Below, one piece after another: positions 16,534 through 25,603 of a stretch of DNA of 64,000 nucleotides. A program made the translations under genes and the position numbers. Numbering within the stretch: the first letter of the stretch is position 1; the number at the start of each line of letters is the position of its first letter. The stretch is from assembly GCA_036847185.1 (NCBI GenBank), contig DAIUAM010000006.1, forward strand, positions 1-64,000. The letters run 5' to 3'. Source of the DNA: UBA4738 sp002413305 (GTDB taxonomy: Bacteria; Actinomycetota; UBA4738). The notes beneath the pieces were generated by a model that saw nothing but the letters and a program-made list of their open reading frames with translations, had not been told where the DNA came from and did not search any database.

Positions 16534-18453
16534 ATGACCGAGTCGAAGACCCGCTCGCGCATGAAGGTGCTGGCCTTCCTCGTGGTCATGATGTTCGCGG
16601 CCATCACCACGCGGCTGTGGTTCCTGCAGGTCCTGGCCTCGCAGCAATTCACCAAGGAGGCGAACCAGAACCAGGTCCGGCTGGTCCCGATCGAGCCGAT
16701 CCGGGGACAGATCCTGGACCGGCACGGCAACGTGTTGGTCGGGAACCGCCCGTCGACGGTCGTGCTGCTGGACAAGAACGAGATGGGGCGGCGATCCGAA
16801 GAGGTCCTGTACCGGCTTTCGAACCTCCTGCACATCCCGACCCAGAACTTGGTCGCCCAGCTGAACAGCGTGAAGTACCTGCCTTACCAGCCCATCCCCG
16901 TCGCCGAGGACGTCCCGCAGCAGGCGATCTTCTACCTCGAAGAGCACCACGATGAGTTCCCCGGGGTCAGTTATGAGGTCGACCCGCTGCGGTCCTACTC
17001 CGCTGGTTCGGAGGGCGCCCAGCTCCTGGGCTACCTCGGCCAGGTGACGTCGAACCAGCTCGCCGATCCGGCCTTCCGCGGCAACCTGCCCGGGGAGCTG
17101 GTCGGGCAGTCGGGCGTCGAAGCCGCGTACGAGCACTACCTACACGGCGTCAACGGCACCCGAGAGATCCAGGTGAACGCGCAGGGCCTGGTGCTGGACC
17201 CGAACTTCGCGCAGCGCGCGCCCACCCCCGGGGATAACGTGGTGCTCTCGATCGACCAGCACGCTCAGCAGGTAGCCGAACGAAGCCTCACGCTCGGGAT
17301 CCAGCTCGCCCGGCACCAGATCGACCCCACGTCCGGGAGGCCGTACGCGGCGACGGGCGGAGCCGCGCTGGTCATGGATCCGCACACGGGACAGATCCTG
17401 GCGATGGCATCGAACCCGACCTACGACCCGTCCGTCTTCCTGGGCGGGCTTTCCCACTCCGAGGCCCGCCAGCTGTTCGCCGCCTCCGCCAACAACCCGC
17501 TCCTGAACCGGGCCACACAGGGCCTGTATCCGGCGGGTTCCACCTTCAAGCCGTTCATCGCCGTGGCGGCGCTGAAGGAGAGGTTCATCAACCAGAACAG
17601 CCAGCTGAACTGCCCGGCGCAGTGGGCGGTACCGACCGACCCGACGCACCCGTTCCACAACTGGAACCCAGTGGATTCGGGTTACATCTCGCTCTCGCAA
17701 GCGCTGACCATCTCCTGCGACACGTACTTCTATCAGCTCGGGTACGACTTCTGGCTCCGATACCACCATTCCGCCGGGAACGACGAGCTGATGCAGCGGA
17801 ATCTTGGGCTCGAGGGGTTCGGCCACCTATCAGGGATCGACCTCCCAGGCGAGCAGCCCGGGATCATCCCCACCGCCCAGTACGAAGAGCGGGTGTATCG
17901 AAGCCACCCCAGCGTGTACGGCAAGTTCTACGGCTGGTTGCCCGGCGACTCCGTGAACCTCTCGATCGGCCAGGGCTACCTCCAGGTGACGCCCCTGCAG
18001 ATCGCGGACGCGTACTGCGCGATCGCCAACGGCGGCACGCTGTACGAGCCCCACGTGGCCAGCCGCATCCAGGCCTCCGACGGGAGGATCGTGAAGACGT
18101 TCGAGCCAGAGGTCATGGGGCACCTGCCCATCTCGCAGCGGCAGGCGACGGCGCTGCGGAACGACCTGACGAACGTCCCCCGGATCGGGACGGCGGCCTC
18201 CGCGTTCCTGGGCTTCCCGCTGGACCGGATCCCGGTGGCCGGCAAGACCGGCACCGCCGATATCATCCCCAAGCAGCCGGTGTCCTGGTTCGCGGGCATG
18301 GCCCCCGCGAGCGACCCGAAGTATGTCGTGGTGGTGATGGTCGAGCAGGGCGGCCACGGCGCCGCCACGGCCGCACCCATCGCCCGGCGGATCTTCGAAG
18401 GGCTCTTCGGCCTGCAGTCGGCGAAGCTCCAGGCCGGGCAGGTGGCGGACTGA
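16534..18453 (+). CDS. mrdA: Elongasome transpeptidase, penicillin-binding protein 2
   Basis: Class B PBP that crosslinks lateral wall peptidoglycan with RodA. The 639-residue protein has an N-terminal membrane anchor at about 10-32, a PBP dimer domain (RGQILDRHGN early on), and a transpeptidase domain with the active Ser336 in STFK, the SCD motif typical of PBP2 (ISCDTYFYQLG), and KTG at 571-573. The ATG has GAGGGGA upstream, 31 bases after mreD; the longer open frame overlaps mreD and was rejected. rodA follows 40 bases on. Confidence 0.95.
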   Translation: MTESKTRSRMKVLAFLVVMMFAAITTRLWFLQVLASQQFTKEANQNQVRLVPIEPIRGQILDRHGNVLVGNRPSTVVLLDKNEMGRRSEEVLYRLSNLLHIPTQNLVAQLNSVKYLPYQPIPVAEDVPQQAIFYLEEHHDEFPGVSYEVDPLRSYSAGSEGAQLLGYLGQVTSNQLADPAFRGNLPGELVGQSGVEAAYEHYLHGVNGTREIQVNAQGLVLDPNFAQRAPTPGDNVVLSIDQHAQQVAERSLTLGIQLARHQIDPTSGRPYAATGGAALVMDPHTGQILAMASNPTYDPSVFLGGLSHSEARQLFAASANNPLLNRATQGLYPAGSTFKPFIAVAALKERFINQNSQLNCPAQWAVPTDPTHPFHNWNPVDSGYISLSQALTISCDTYFYQLGYDFWLRYHHSAGNDELMQRNLGLEGFGHLSGIDLPGEQPGIIPTAQYEERVYRSHPSVYGKFYGWLPGDSVNLSIGQGYLQVTPLQIADAYCAIANGGTLYEPHVASRIQASDGRIVKTFEPEVMGHLPISQRQATALRNDLTNVPRIGTAASAFLGFPLDRIPVAGKTGTADIIPKQPVSWFAGMAPASDPKYVVVVMVEQGGHGAATAAPIARRIFEGLFGLQSAKLQAGQVAD

Positions 18454-18493
18454 TGCCCGGCCCGCGGAGCCCGGCAGGGCCGGAGGTGGTCTG

Positions 18494-19657
18494 ATGGCGT
18501 CGGCGGAGATCCCGGCCGGAACGACCGATCGTCGAAGCCGCGTCCTCATCGCCGAGAGCTCGACGTTGCGGCGGGTGGATGGGATCCTGCTGTTCGCTGC
18601 CGTGGGGCTGGCGATCCTCGGCCTGCTGATGGTGTACTCGGCGACCCACCGGAGCCTGCAGGCGTTCGGACAGAACCCGACCTACTACCTGAAGCGGCAG
18701 GGCATGTTCCTGGTGGTCGGGCTGGTCGCCATGACCGTGACCGCCCTGATCGACTATCGAGTGTTCCGGATCTACGCGGCGTTCTTCTACCTGGGGAGTC
18801 TGGGGCTGCTGGTGCTGGTCCGAACCCCTCTCGGTTCGAGTGCCCTCGGCGCCCAGCGGTGGTTCCAGATCGCCGGGTTCCAGTTCAGCCCTTCGCTGTT
18901 CGCCCGCCTGGCCCTGATCGTGATGCTGGCGGCGTTCCTTTCGAATCTGAAGGGCGACGTCACGCTCCGCCAGGTGCTTCGAGCGGTCGTCATCGGGGTC
19001 ATCCCGATGTTCCTGGTGTTCATCCAACCGGACATCGGGACGTCGATCATCCTGGCGGCCATCCTGGTGTCACTGCTGGTCATCTCGGGGGCCCGGGCCA
19101 GGCACCTGGCCGTGCTGGCACTGGTCGCCGGCCTGACGCTCTTCGGAGCCTTCCAGATGGGCGTGGTCAAGTCCTATCAGGTCCAGCGGCTGACCAGCTT
19201 CCTCGATTCCTCCAAGGACCTCCAGCGGGCGAACTACAACAAGAATCAGGCCGAGATCGCCATCGGCGCCGGTGGGTTGACGGGCAAGGGGTACCTCCAC
19301 GGCTCGCAGACGAACCTTGACTTCGTTCCCGAGCAGCACACCGACTTCATCTTCACGGTGGTCGGGGAGGAGCTGGGATTCGTCGGTGCCCTGTTCCTGC
19401 TCGGACTGTTCGGGCTGGTGCTGTGGCGGGCGTTCCGTATCGCCCTGCTCGCCAAGGACCCCTTCGGGACGTTCGTCGCCGTGGGGGTGGTCGCGATGAT
19501 CTCCATCCAGTTGTTCGTCAACGTGGGCATGACGATCGGGATCATGCCGATCACCGGCATCCCACTGCCGTTCGTCTCCTACGGGGGGAGCGCGCTGATC
19601 GCCGACTTCATCGGGATCGGGCTGCTGGAGGGCATTCATATCCGACATTCGCTGTGA
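18494..19657 (+). CDS. rodA: Peptidoglycan glycosyltransferase RodA (SEDS family)
   Basis: RodA polymerises glycan strands from lipid II and works with the PBP2 encoded just upstream. The 387-residue protein has a soluble N-terminal 30 residues and about ten membrane helices. It ends with the SEDS signature around NVGMTIGIMPITGIPLPFVS and YGGSAL. A GGAGGTGG ribosome site precedes the ATG. It is the last gene of the rod-shape operon; a 392-base non-coding stretch follows. Confidence 0.95.
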   Translation: MASAEIPAGTTDRRSRVLIAESSTLRRVDGILLFAAVGLAILGLLMVYSATHRSLQAFGQNPTYYLKRQGMFLVVGLVAMTVTALIDYRVFRIYAAFFYLGSLGLLVLVRTPLGSSALGAQRWFQIAGFQFSPSLFARLALIVMLAAFLSNLKGDVTLRQVLRAVVIGVIPMFLVFIQPDIGTSIILAAILVSLLVISGARARHLAVLALVAGLTLFGAFQMGVVKSYQVQRLTSFLDSSKDLQRANYNKNQAEIAIGAGGLTGKGYLHGSQTNLDFVPEQHTDFIFTVVGEELGFVGALFLLGLFGLVLWRAFRIALLAKDPFGTFVAVGVVAMISIQLFVNVGMTIGIMPITGIPLPFVSYGGSALIADFIGIGLLEGIHIRHSL

Positions 19658-20049
19658 AGGCGCCCGCCGAGCGCGGATCGGAGCTACCGAGGAAGTGTCG
19701 CCGGGTATTGCTATCCTAGTGAGTGGTTGAGGTCCCGGCTCGTAGCGCCGCTGGCTACCGTGCGAATGGCCGCGCAGCGCTCGCGGGACCGATTGGCAGC
19801 CGCGTGGCAAGGCTGGCGCCCGCCGTTCCACCGGGAACGGGTCCGGAGCGCCGAGGACCTGGCCGCGGAGGCAGGGAGAGGTGTTCCCGTGCGGTATGAC
19901 GCGGGTTGTGCCGGCCGCAGCATGGCGGCCGGGCGGCAACGTGCCCATGACGCATCTCGGATGAGCCCGGTACCCGGGCAGATCCTCCCGGTCCTTCGCT
20001 GAACCTCGGTTCGTCTGGCCGCGCGGTCCGGCAACGAAAGGATCGTGCA
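19658..20049 (+). promoter_or_regulatory. Long non-coding leader of the RNase E/G gene
   Basis: This 392-base stretch has no convincing gene. TATCCT at 19712-19717 is a candidate -10 box, which would give a leader of about 325 bases. A perfect 8-bp stem CCGGCCGC / AGCATG / GCGGCCGG spans 19911-19932, followed by GGGC...GCCC pairing. RNase E genes in other bacteria are autoregulated through structured leaders, so a similar role is plausible but unproven. No known riboswitch core was recognised. Confidence 0.4.
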
Positions 20050-22308
20050 GTGAACGAAGACACGAACGGCCCTCCGGCTTCCGACCAGCCTCGTGGGCCC
20101 GTGACCACTACCCGGGGCGAGACGCCCTCACCGTCCGGAACGGGCGGCTCGGGCGACACGGATGGCGGCGGCGCCGGATCGACCGGCGCCCCTCGCCGGC
20201 GGCGCCGCCGAGGCGGGCGGGGTCGCCGGCCGACGGGATCCTCGCAAGGTTCGGGCGGTGGGTCGAACGGTGAAGCGAACGGACCGGAGACGGATGGACC
20301 GCCCGCCGGCAGCGGCGACCCGCGGCCCCCGGGTGGCGCTGATGCGCGACCCCGTCCGCCGCGGCCCCGGCGAGCCCCCCAGCCGAAGGCCATCTCTCAG
20401 GAGGTCGCCGATGCTCCTGCGGAGGTGACAGCCGACGCCGCATCTTCCACATCGGGGGATGCGAGTGTCGCGGCGGCCGGCGAGGGAGCGGCTCCGAGCG
20501 CACCCAGGCGGCGGCGTTCGCGCGGCCGCGGGAGGGGCGGTACGTCGGGTACTGGCCGCCCGGCCGGGCAGGGCGAAAGCGGGGGTGAGACGGCGGGCGA
20601 CCAGATGGAGGGGGCCTCCGGTCCCGCTGCCCAGCCGGCCCGAGCTCGTCGGGCACCGGCCCCCGCCACCGGCGACGGCCAGGATCCGGGATCAGGTGAC
20701 GACGACGGTCCGGCCGAGGCGAGGGGAACCGGACAGCTGAGCACGGCCCGGCGACGCCGTCGCCGCCGCGGCGGACGAGGGCGGTCGCGAGCCTCCTCGA
20801 CCGCGGCCACCTCAGCGGAGCACCAGGGAGTCATTCCCGCCGAGCTCGGTTCGAACGGCGAACCCGCCGGGGCCGCGGGGGACGGCGCCTCCGCGGCCAC
20901 CACCACCGGCACCACCGCCCGACGCCGGCGCACGCGTGCCACCGGCGTCGCCAGGGAGACGTCCGAAGAGAGCTCATCGCAGGAGTCCACCCGGACCCGC
21001 CGGGCCAGGACCCGGACCACGACCGGCCGGAGGCGCCGTGAGCCCCTCATCCCGATCCGCCGGGCCACCGACAAGCTCATGCTGATCACCGAGATCGGCG
21101 ACCGCGACCAGATCGCCGTGATCGAGGACCGGCTGCTGGTCGAGCACTACATCACCCGCAAGGGCGCCCATTCGATGGTCGGCAACATCTACATCGGCAA
21201 GGTCCAGAACGTCCTGCCCGGCATGGAGGCGGCCTTTATCGACGTCGGCCGGGGGCGGAACGCCGTCCTGTACGCCGGGGAGGTCTCCTACGACGAGGAG
21301 CTCGAGGGGGGCCGCCAGCCGCGCATCGAACAGATCCTCAAGTCCGGCCAGAACGTGTTGGTCCAGGTCACGAAGGACCCGATCGGCGGCAAGGGGGCCC
21401 GCCTCACCCAGGAGATCAGCCTACCCGGCCGATTCCTGGTGCTGGTGCCGAGGTCGGAGGTGTTCGGCATCAGCCGGCGGCTCCCGGACAAGGAGCGCAC
21501 GCGGCTCAAGGACATCCTGAAGAACATCCGACCGCCCGAGCACGGGGTGATCGCCCGGACCGCCTCGGAGGGGGCGGACGCGGAGGACCTGAAGGCCGAC
21601 CTCGACCGGCTGATCGCCGAATGGCAGGTCATCGAGAAGAGTTCGAAGAAGGGAAAGTCACCACGCGTCCTGTACGAGGAGCCCGAACTCACGATCCGCG
21701 TGGTCCGCGACCTGTTCACCGACGAGGAGTTCAAGGAGATCGTTACCGACTCGCCGGAGCTCCACGACCGGATCGTCGAGTACCTGAAGGGCGTCGCGCC
21801 CGACCTGACGTCCAAGGTCCGGGTCCACACCGGTCCGCTCGGCGTCATGGAGACCTACCACGTGGTCGAACAGATCCACAAGGCGCTGGACCGTAAGGTC
21901 TGGCTGCCGTCGGGTGGCTACCTGGTGATCGACCGGACCGAGGCCATGACGGTCGTCGACGTGAACACCGGCAAGCACGTCGGCAAGGCCAATCTCGAGG
22001 AGACCGTGACGAAGACGAACCTGGAGGCCGCCCAGGAGATGGCGCGACAGCTTCGGCTCCGCGACATCGGCGGCATCATCATCGTCGACTTCATCGACAT
22101 GCTGCTCGAGAAGAACAAGCAGAAGGTGATCGACGCGGTGAAGACCGAGATGGCCCAGGACAAGACCCGCTCGCAGGTCTTCGACATCGGCCCGCTGGGC
22201 TTGTTGGAGATCACTCGGAAGCGGATCTCCGGCGGGCTGCTGGAGTCGTTCTCGGAAACCTGTCCCACCTGCGAGGGCCGGGGCATCATCCTCACCTACA
22301 AGCTGTGA
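20050..22308 (+). CDS. rng: Ribonuclease E/G family endoribonuclease with long basic N-terminal extension
   Basis: Single-strand endoribonuclease for rRNA, tRNA and mRNA processing. Residues 1 to about 330 are a low-complexity Gly/Ser/Thr/Pro region with several Arg clusters (RRRRRRGGRGRR, RRRRSRGRGRGG, RRRRRRRGGRGR, RRRRTR). The conserved core follows: an S1 domain (GNIYIGKVQNVLPGMEAAF), the DNase I-like domain with metal-binding Asp637 (VVDVNTGK) and Asp680 (IVDFIDM), and the zinc link C738/C741 (CPTCEGRG). The protein ends there with no C-terminal scaffold, so any partner-binding region must be N-terminal. GTG start with GAAAGGA upstream. Confidence 0.95.
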   Translation: MNEDTNGPPASDQPRGPVTTTRGETPSPSGTGGSGDTDGGGAGSTGAPRRRRRRGGRGRRPTGSSQGSGGGSNGEANGPETDGPPAGSGDPRPPGGADARPRPPRPRRAPQPKAISQEVADAPAEVTADAASSTSGDASVAAAGEGAAPSAPRRRRSRGRGRGGTSGTGRPAGQGESGGETAGDQMEGASGPAAQPARARRAPAPATGDGQDPGSGDDDGPAEARGTGQLSTARRRRRRRGGRGRSRASSTAATSAEHQGVIPAELGSNGEPAGAAGDGASAATTTGTTARRRRTRATGVARETSEESSSQESTRTRRARTRTTTGRRRREPLIPIRRATDKLMLITEIGDRDQIAVIEDRLLVEHYITRKGAHSMVGNIYIGKVQNVLPGMEAAFIDVGRGRNAVLYAGEVSYDEELEGGRQPRIEQILKSGQNVLVQVTKDPIGGKGARLTQEISLPGRFLVLVPRSEVFGISRRLPDKERTRLKDILKNIRPPEHGVIARTASEGADAEDLKADLDRLIAEWQVIEKSSKKGKSPRVLYEEPELTIRVVRDLFTDEEFKEIVTDSPELHDRIVEYLKGVAPDLTSKVRVHTGPLGVMETYHVVEQIHKALDRKVWLPSGGYLVIDRTEAMTVVDVNTGKHVGKANLEETVTKTNLEAAQEMARQLRLRDIGGIIIVDFIDMLLEKNKQKVIDAVKTEMAQDKTRSQVFDIGPLGLLEITRKRISGGLLESFSETCPTCEGRGIILTYKL

Positions 22309-22329
22309 GGACCACGGTTCGGCGTTCGA

Positions 22330-22335
22330 TACCAT
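22330..22335 (+). promoter_or_regulatory. -10 box TACCAT upstream of rplU
   Basis: TACCAT lies 42 bases before the rplU ATG, leaving a short leader that contains the GGAGG ribosome site. It could drive rplU-rpmA separately from the RNase gene. Confidence 0.35.
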
Positions 22336-22377
22336 GAGAGATCGGCCCGGGATCCGGGGCCAAGTTCGGAGGCGACC

Positions 22378-22860
22378 ATGTACGCGGTGATCAAGGCAGG
22401 CGGCAAGCAGCAGAAGGTCAAGGCGGGTGATGTCATCGAGGTCGAACTGACCCGTGGCGACCACGGCGAGGAGGTCACGTTCCACCCGCTCCTGGTCGTC
22501 GACGACGACGGCAAGACGCACGTCGGGAAGGACGTCGCCAAGGCGGTCGTCAAGGGCAAGCTGCTCGGCGAGCAGAAGGGCGACAAGGTCAAGATCTTCA
22601 AGTACCGTCCGAAGACCGGCTACTCGAAGCGCCAGGGCCACCGGCAGATGTACACGCTGGTCGAGATCTCCGACGTGGCCCTCGGCCGGCGGGCGCCCTC
22701 AGCGCCGGCGTCTCAGAAGGCCGACGCCAAGGCCAAGCCCCAGCCCCAGGCCGACACCGCCGCTGAAGCGCAGGCCCAGGCCCCGTCCCCGGAGAACGCC
22801 GGCGCGACGGTCGAGGCCGACGCCGCCGCCCAGATCGAGGCCGCCGGCGAGGAAGCCTGA
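22378..22860 (+). CDS. rplU: Large-subunit ribosomal protein L21 with C-terminal extension
   Basis: L21 binds 23S rRNA. Residues 1-105 are the normal protein (MYAVIKAGGKQQKVKAGD at the start, KRQGHRQ near the end). About 55 extra residues follow, made mostly of Ala, Pro, Gln and Glu, ending in EAAGEEA. Such disordered acidic tails on ribosomal proteins are known in high-GC actinobacteria; its role is unknown. GGAGG is 5 bases before the ATG. rpmA follows 30 bases later, the universal L21-L27 pair. Confidence 0.96.
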   Translation: MYAVIKAGGKQQKVKAGDVIEVELTRGDHGEEVTFHPLLVVDDDGKTHVGKDVAKAVVKGKLLGEQKGDKVKIFKYRPKTGYSKRQGHRQMYTLVEISDVALGRRAPSAPASQKADAKAKPQPQADTAAEAQAQAPSPENAGATVEADAAAQIEAAGEEA

Positions 22861-22890
22861 CCGGACCCGTCTGCTAGCCTAGGACGCGCG

Positions 22891-23142
22891 ATGGCACACA
22901 AGAAGGGTGGTGGTTCGTCCCGCAACGGGCGCGATTCGAAGCCGAAGCGCCTGGGGGTGAAGACGTTCGCCGGCGAGGTCATCCCCGCGGGCTCCATCAT
23001 CGTGCGCCAGCGCGGGACGAAGATCCACCCCGGTGACAACGTCGGCAAGGGCGGTGACGACACGCTCTTCGCGAAGGCCTCGGGCGAGGTGCGCTTCCAC
23101 ATGGCGGGCGGCCGCCGCGTGGTCTCGGTCGACCCCACGTAG
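22891..23142 (+). CDS. rpmA: Large-subunit ribosomal protein L27
   Basis: L27 reaches the peptidyl-transferase centre with its N-terminus. The 83-residue protein begins MAHKKGGGSSRNGRDS, so it is of the directly translated type and has no N-terminal extension needing protease removal. A TAGCCT box ends 10 bases before the ATG, so it may also be transcribed without a leader. It converges on a PH-like gene and precedes obgE. Confidence 0.97.
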   Translation: MAHKKGGGSSRNGRDSKPKRLGVKTFAGEVIPAGSIIVRQRGTKIHPGDNVGKGGDDTLFAKASGEVRFHMAGGRRVVSVDPT

Positions 23143-23163
23143 TTCCCGCGACAACGCCGCCGC

Positions 23164-23565
23164 TCAGGCCTGCTTGCGGGCCGCCCCGATCGCTTCGACC
23201 CATCGATCGATCTCGCTCTTGAGGTCGGGGTTTGCCAGACGGAGCTTGGTGACCGCTTTGCGCTTCATGGTCCGGCGGCGCACGAACGGTGAGCTGTTCC
23301 GGGGGATCTCCAGGCTCGGTGGCTCGACGAAGTAGAAGCCGACCAGACGGATCGCCTCGGTCGCCTTCAGGCGAACCTCCAGCACCGGCGTCCCTCGCAG
23401 CCGCTTCACGCCGGCGACCTGATCCAGCCGGTAGGCGGTCTCGCCTGCTCCAGATGCGGCCGGCCGGAACACCAATGTGCCCGCTTCCAACGCGAGCGTG
23501 CCCTTCCTGCCGCCCATGCCGGTCAGGGCGTTCACCATCCATACGCTTCGCGACTTCCGCTCCAT
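23164..23565 (-). CDS. Uncharacterised PH-like domain protein
   Basis: A 133-residue soluble protein that I could not name. Residues 1-85 alternate short hydrophobic and charged stretches as in bacterial PH/GRAM folds (GTLALEAGTLVFRPA, YRLDQVAGVKRL, VLEVRLK), followed by a basic helical C-terminus. The ATG at 23565 is chosen because TACCCT lies 9 bases upstream on the same strand, matching the leaderless pattern of neighbours; a longer frame back to 23655 is open. It lies between rpmA and obgE, divergent from obgE with a 94-base gap. Confidence 0.6.
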   Translation of the reverse strand: MERKSRSVWMVNALTGMGGRKGTLALEAGTLVFRPAASGAGETAYRLDQVAGVKRLRGTPVLEVRLKATEAIRLVGFYFVEPPSLEIPRNSSPFVRRRTMKRKAVTKLRLANPDLKSEIDRWVEAIGAARKQA

Positions 23566-23646
23566 CCGCCAGCGAGGGTAGACGCCCGTGCCCCGGAGCG
23601 CTGCCTCCACGAGGCGCGCACCGGGTCGGGTTTCGCGGCGGGAGCC

Positions 23647-23652
23647 GATAAT
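23647..23652 (+). promoter_or_regulatory. -10 box GATAAT for leaderless obgE
   Basis: GATAAT ends 7 bases before the obgE ATG, with no ribosome site between. No clear -35 box. Confidence 0.5.
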
Positions 23653-23659
23653 CACCTCA

Positions 23660-24946
23660 ATGCTGGTCGACGAGACGAACCTGTTCGTGCGGGCGGGGAA
23701 CGGCGGATCGGGTTCGTCGTCGATCCGCCGGGAGCCCTACAACCCGCGCGGTGGGCCGGACGGCGGCGACGGCGGCAAGGGCGGCGACGTGGTGCTGCGG
23801 GTCGACCCGTCGGTGTTCGACCTCTCGGCGTACGCGGACCGGCCCCACCGCCGCGCTGGTCACGGTGGGCCGGGCGGGAAGAACAATCGGCACGGCGCGG
23901 CCGGTGCTGACCTCGTGCTGGTCGTGCCGGACGGGACGGTCGTGGCCGACGAACACGGCCCGCTGGCCGACCTGGTCGGTGAGGGCTCGTCGGCGGTGGT
24001 GGCCCGCGGGGGACGCGGCGGCCGGGGCAACGCCTCCCTCGTATCGGGCCGCAACCGGGTGCCGCGCGGCGCTGAGGGGGGCGAGCCGGGGGAGGAGCGC
24101 GCCCTCCACCTCGAGCTCCGGATGGTCGCCGACGTGGCGCTGGTCGGACTGCCGAATGCCGGGAAGTCGACCTTGCTGTCCGGTCTCACGGCGGCCCGGC
24201 CCAAGATCGCCGCCTACCCGTTCACCACGCTCGAGCCGAACCTCGGTGTGGCGGGCGACGTCGAGCACCGGTTCGTGGTGGCGGACGTCCCCGGGCTGAT
24301 CGAGGGCGCCCACGAGGGGCGCGGCCTGGGGCTGGGGTTCCTCCGGCACATCTCCCGGGCCCGGGCGCTGGTCTACGTGGTCGATGTGAGCGCCGACGAC
24401 CCTGCGCGCGACCTTCACGTCCTCCGGGAAGAGATCGCGGCCTACGACGTGGAGCTCGCCGCCCGTGCCTCCCTGGTAGTGGCGACGAAGCTCGACCTGG
24501 CACCGGGTCCGGTGCCGGAGGGGTTCGACCTGGCTGTTTCGGCCCTGACCGGAGAGGGACTGGTGGAATTGCAGGACCGGCTGCGCGAGCTGGTGGCGAA
24601 GGCGGAGGCGGCCGAGCCGGAACGGGTGCCGTTCGTGGTGCTTCGGCCCGGCCGGGACCCGTTCGTCGTGAAGAGGGAAGGGGATCGCTACCGGGTCACC
24701 GGCCCGCGGGTCGAACGCTGGGTGGCCGTGGTGGACCTGGACGACCCCCGGCAGGTCCGTGACCTGCAGAAACGGCTGGTCAAGGCCGGGGTGGAGCGCC
24801 GGCTGGAGCAGGCGGGCGCACGCCGGGGCGACGAGGTTGTGATCGGGAACGTGGCCTTCGAGTTCCTGCCGGAAGCGGACATGGACGCCGGCGTGAGCTC
24901 CGGCGTCGATGCCGTCCACGGCGACGGCCCGGACCCGGCCGGCTGA
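23660..24946 (+). CDS. obgE: GTPase ObgE/CgtA
   Basis: Essential GTPase acting on the 50S subunit and linked to stress signalling. The 428-residue protein has the Gly-rich Obg fold at 1-155 (NPRGGPDGGDGGKGGD), the G domain with GLPNAGKST at 163-171, DVPG and a G4 motif that reads TKLD where NKxD is usual, then an OCT domain at about 345-420. The ATG is fixed by homology and the leaderless -10 box. nadD follows 42 bases later. Confidence 0.96.
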   Translation: MLVDETNLFVRAGNGGSGSSSIRREPYNPRGGPDGGDGGKGGDVVLRVDPSVFDLSAYADRPHRRAGHGGPGGKNNRHGAAGADLVLVVPDGTVVADEHGPLADLVGEGSSAVVARGGRGGRGNASLVSGRNRVPRGAEGGEPGEERALHLELRMVADVALVGLPNAGKSTLLSGLTAARPKIAAYPFTTLEPNLGVAGDVEHRFVVADVPGLIEGAHEGRGLGLGFLRHISRARALVYVVDVSADDPARDLHVLREEIAAYDVELAARASLVVATKLDLAPGPVPEGFDLAVSALTGEGLVELQDRLRELVAKAEAAEPERVPFVVLRPGRDPFVVKREGDRYRVTGPRVERWVAVVDLDDPRQVRDLQKRLVKAGVERRLEQAGARRGDEVVIGNVAFEFLPEADMDAGVSSGVDAVHGDGPDPAG

Positions 24947-24975
24947 GTCTCGGCGTTCCCCGTGCCGGCCGACCG

Positions 24976-24981
24976 TACAAT
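24976..24981 (+). promoter_or_regulatory. -10 box TACAAT for leaderless nadD
   Basis: TACAAT ends 7 bases before the GTG at 24989. This spacing decides the start against the in-frame GTG at 24962, which would put the box inside the coding region. Confidence 0.5.
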
Positions 24982-24988
24982 CGCGGTC

Positions 24989-25603
24989 GTGGGCAGGCCC
25001 AGGCGCCTCGGGGTCATGGGTGGCACGTTCGACCCCATCCACTTCGGCCACCTCGTCACTGCCGAGGAGGCCCTGTCCCAGTTCGGCCTCGACGAGGTGC
25101 TCTTCGTCCCGACCGGACAGCCATGGATGAAGGCCGGCCAGGCCGTCAGCTCGGCGGAGGACCGGTACCTCATGACCGTGATCGCCACGGCCAGCAACCC
25201 GAGGTTGCGCGTGTCGCGCGTGGAGATCGAACGCGAAGGACCCACATATACGGTCGAGACCCTTCAGGAGCTACGCCGAAAGGCCGATGTGGACGAGGAG
25301 TTGTTCTTCGTCACGGGCGCCGACGCCATGCTCGAGATCTTCCAATGGAAGGACCCCGAAGAGGTCCTCGCCCTCGCGCACGTCATCGCCGCGACGCGAC
25401 CCGGCTACGAGCTCGCGCGGTTCGAACAGGACGCCCCCGCGCACGATCCGCGCGTCTCCGTGATGGACATCCCGGCGCTGTCGATCTCTTCGACGGACAT
25501 CCGGCGCCGCGTTCGCGACGGCCGGCCGATCCGTTATCTCGTCCCGGCCGGCGTCCAGGCGTACATCGAGAAGGCGGGCCTGTACCGGGAGCCGACCTCG
25601 TGA
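24989..25603 (+). CDS. nadD: Nicotinate-nucleotide adenylyltransferase
   Basis: NadD makes deamido-NAD from nicotinate mononucleotide and ATP. The 204-residue protein has the nucleotidyltransferase motif GGTFDPIHFGH with H18 and H21, and the C-terminal SSTDIRRRV motif. The GTG at 24989 is preferred because the -10 box lies 7 bases upstream and homology starts there. The stop overlaps the next gene's GTG, so nadD, the LCP-like gene and rsfS are likely one unit, a common order in Gram-positive bacteria. Confidence 0.94.
   Translation: MGRPRRLGVMGGTFDPIHFGHLVTAEEALSQFGLDEVLFVPTGQPWMKAGQAVSSAEDRYLMTVIATASNPRLRVSRVEIEREGPTYTVETLQELRRKADVDEELFFVTGADAMLEIFQWKDPEEVLALAHVIAATRPGYELARFEQDAPAHDPRVSVMDIPALSISSTDIRRRVRDGRPIRYLVPAGVQAYIEKAGLYREPTS

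Noticed and set aside
19727..20002. 91-residue open frame in the leader of the RNase E/G gene
   Set aside because: No ribosome site, no similarity pattern, and it lies across strong RNA stems.
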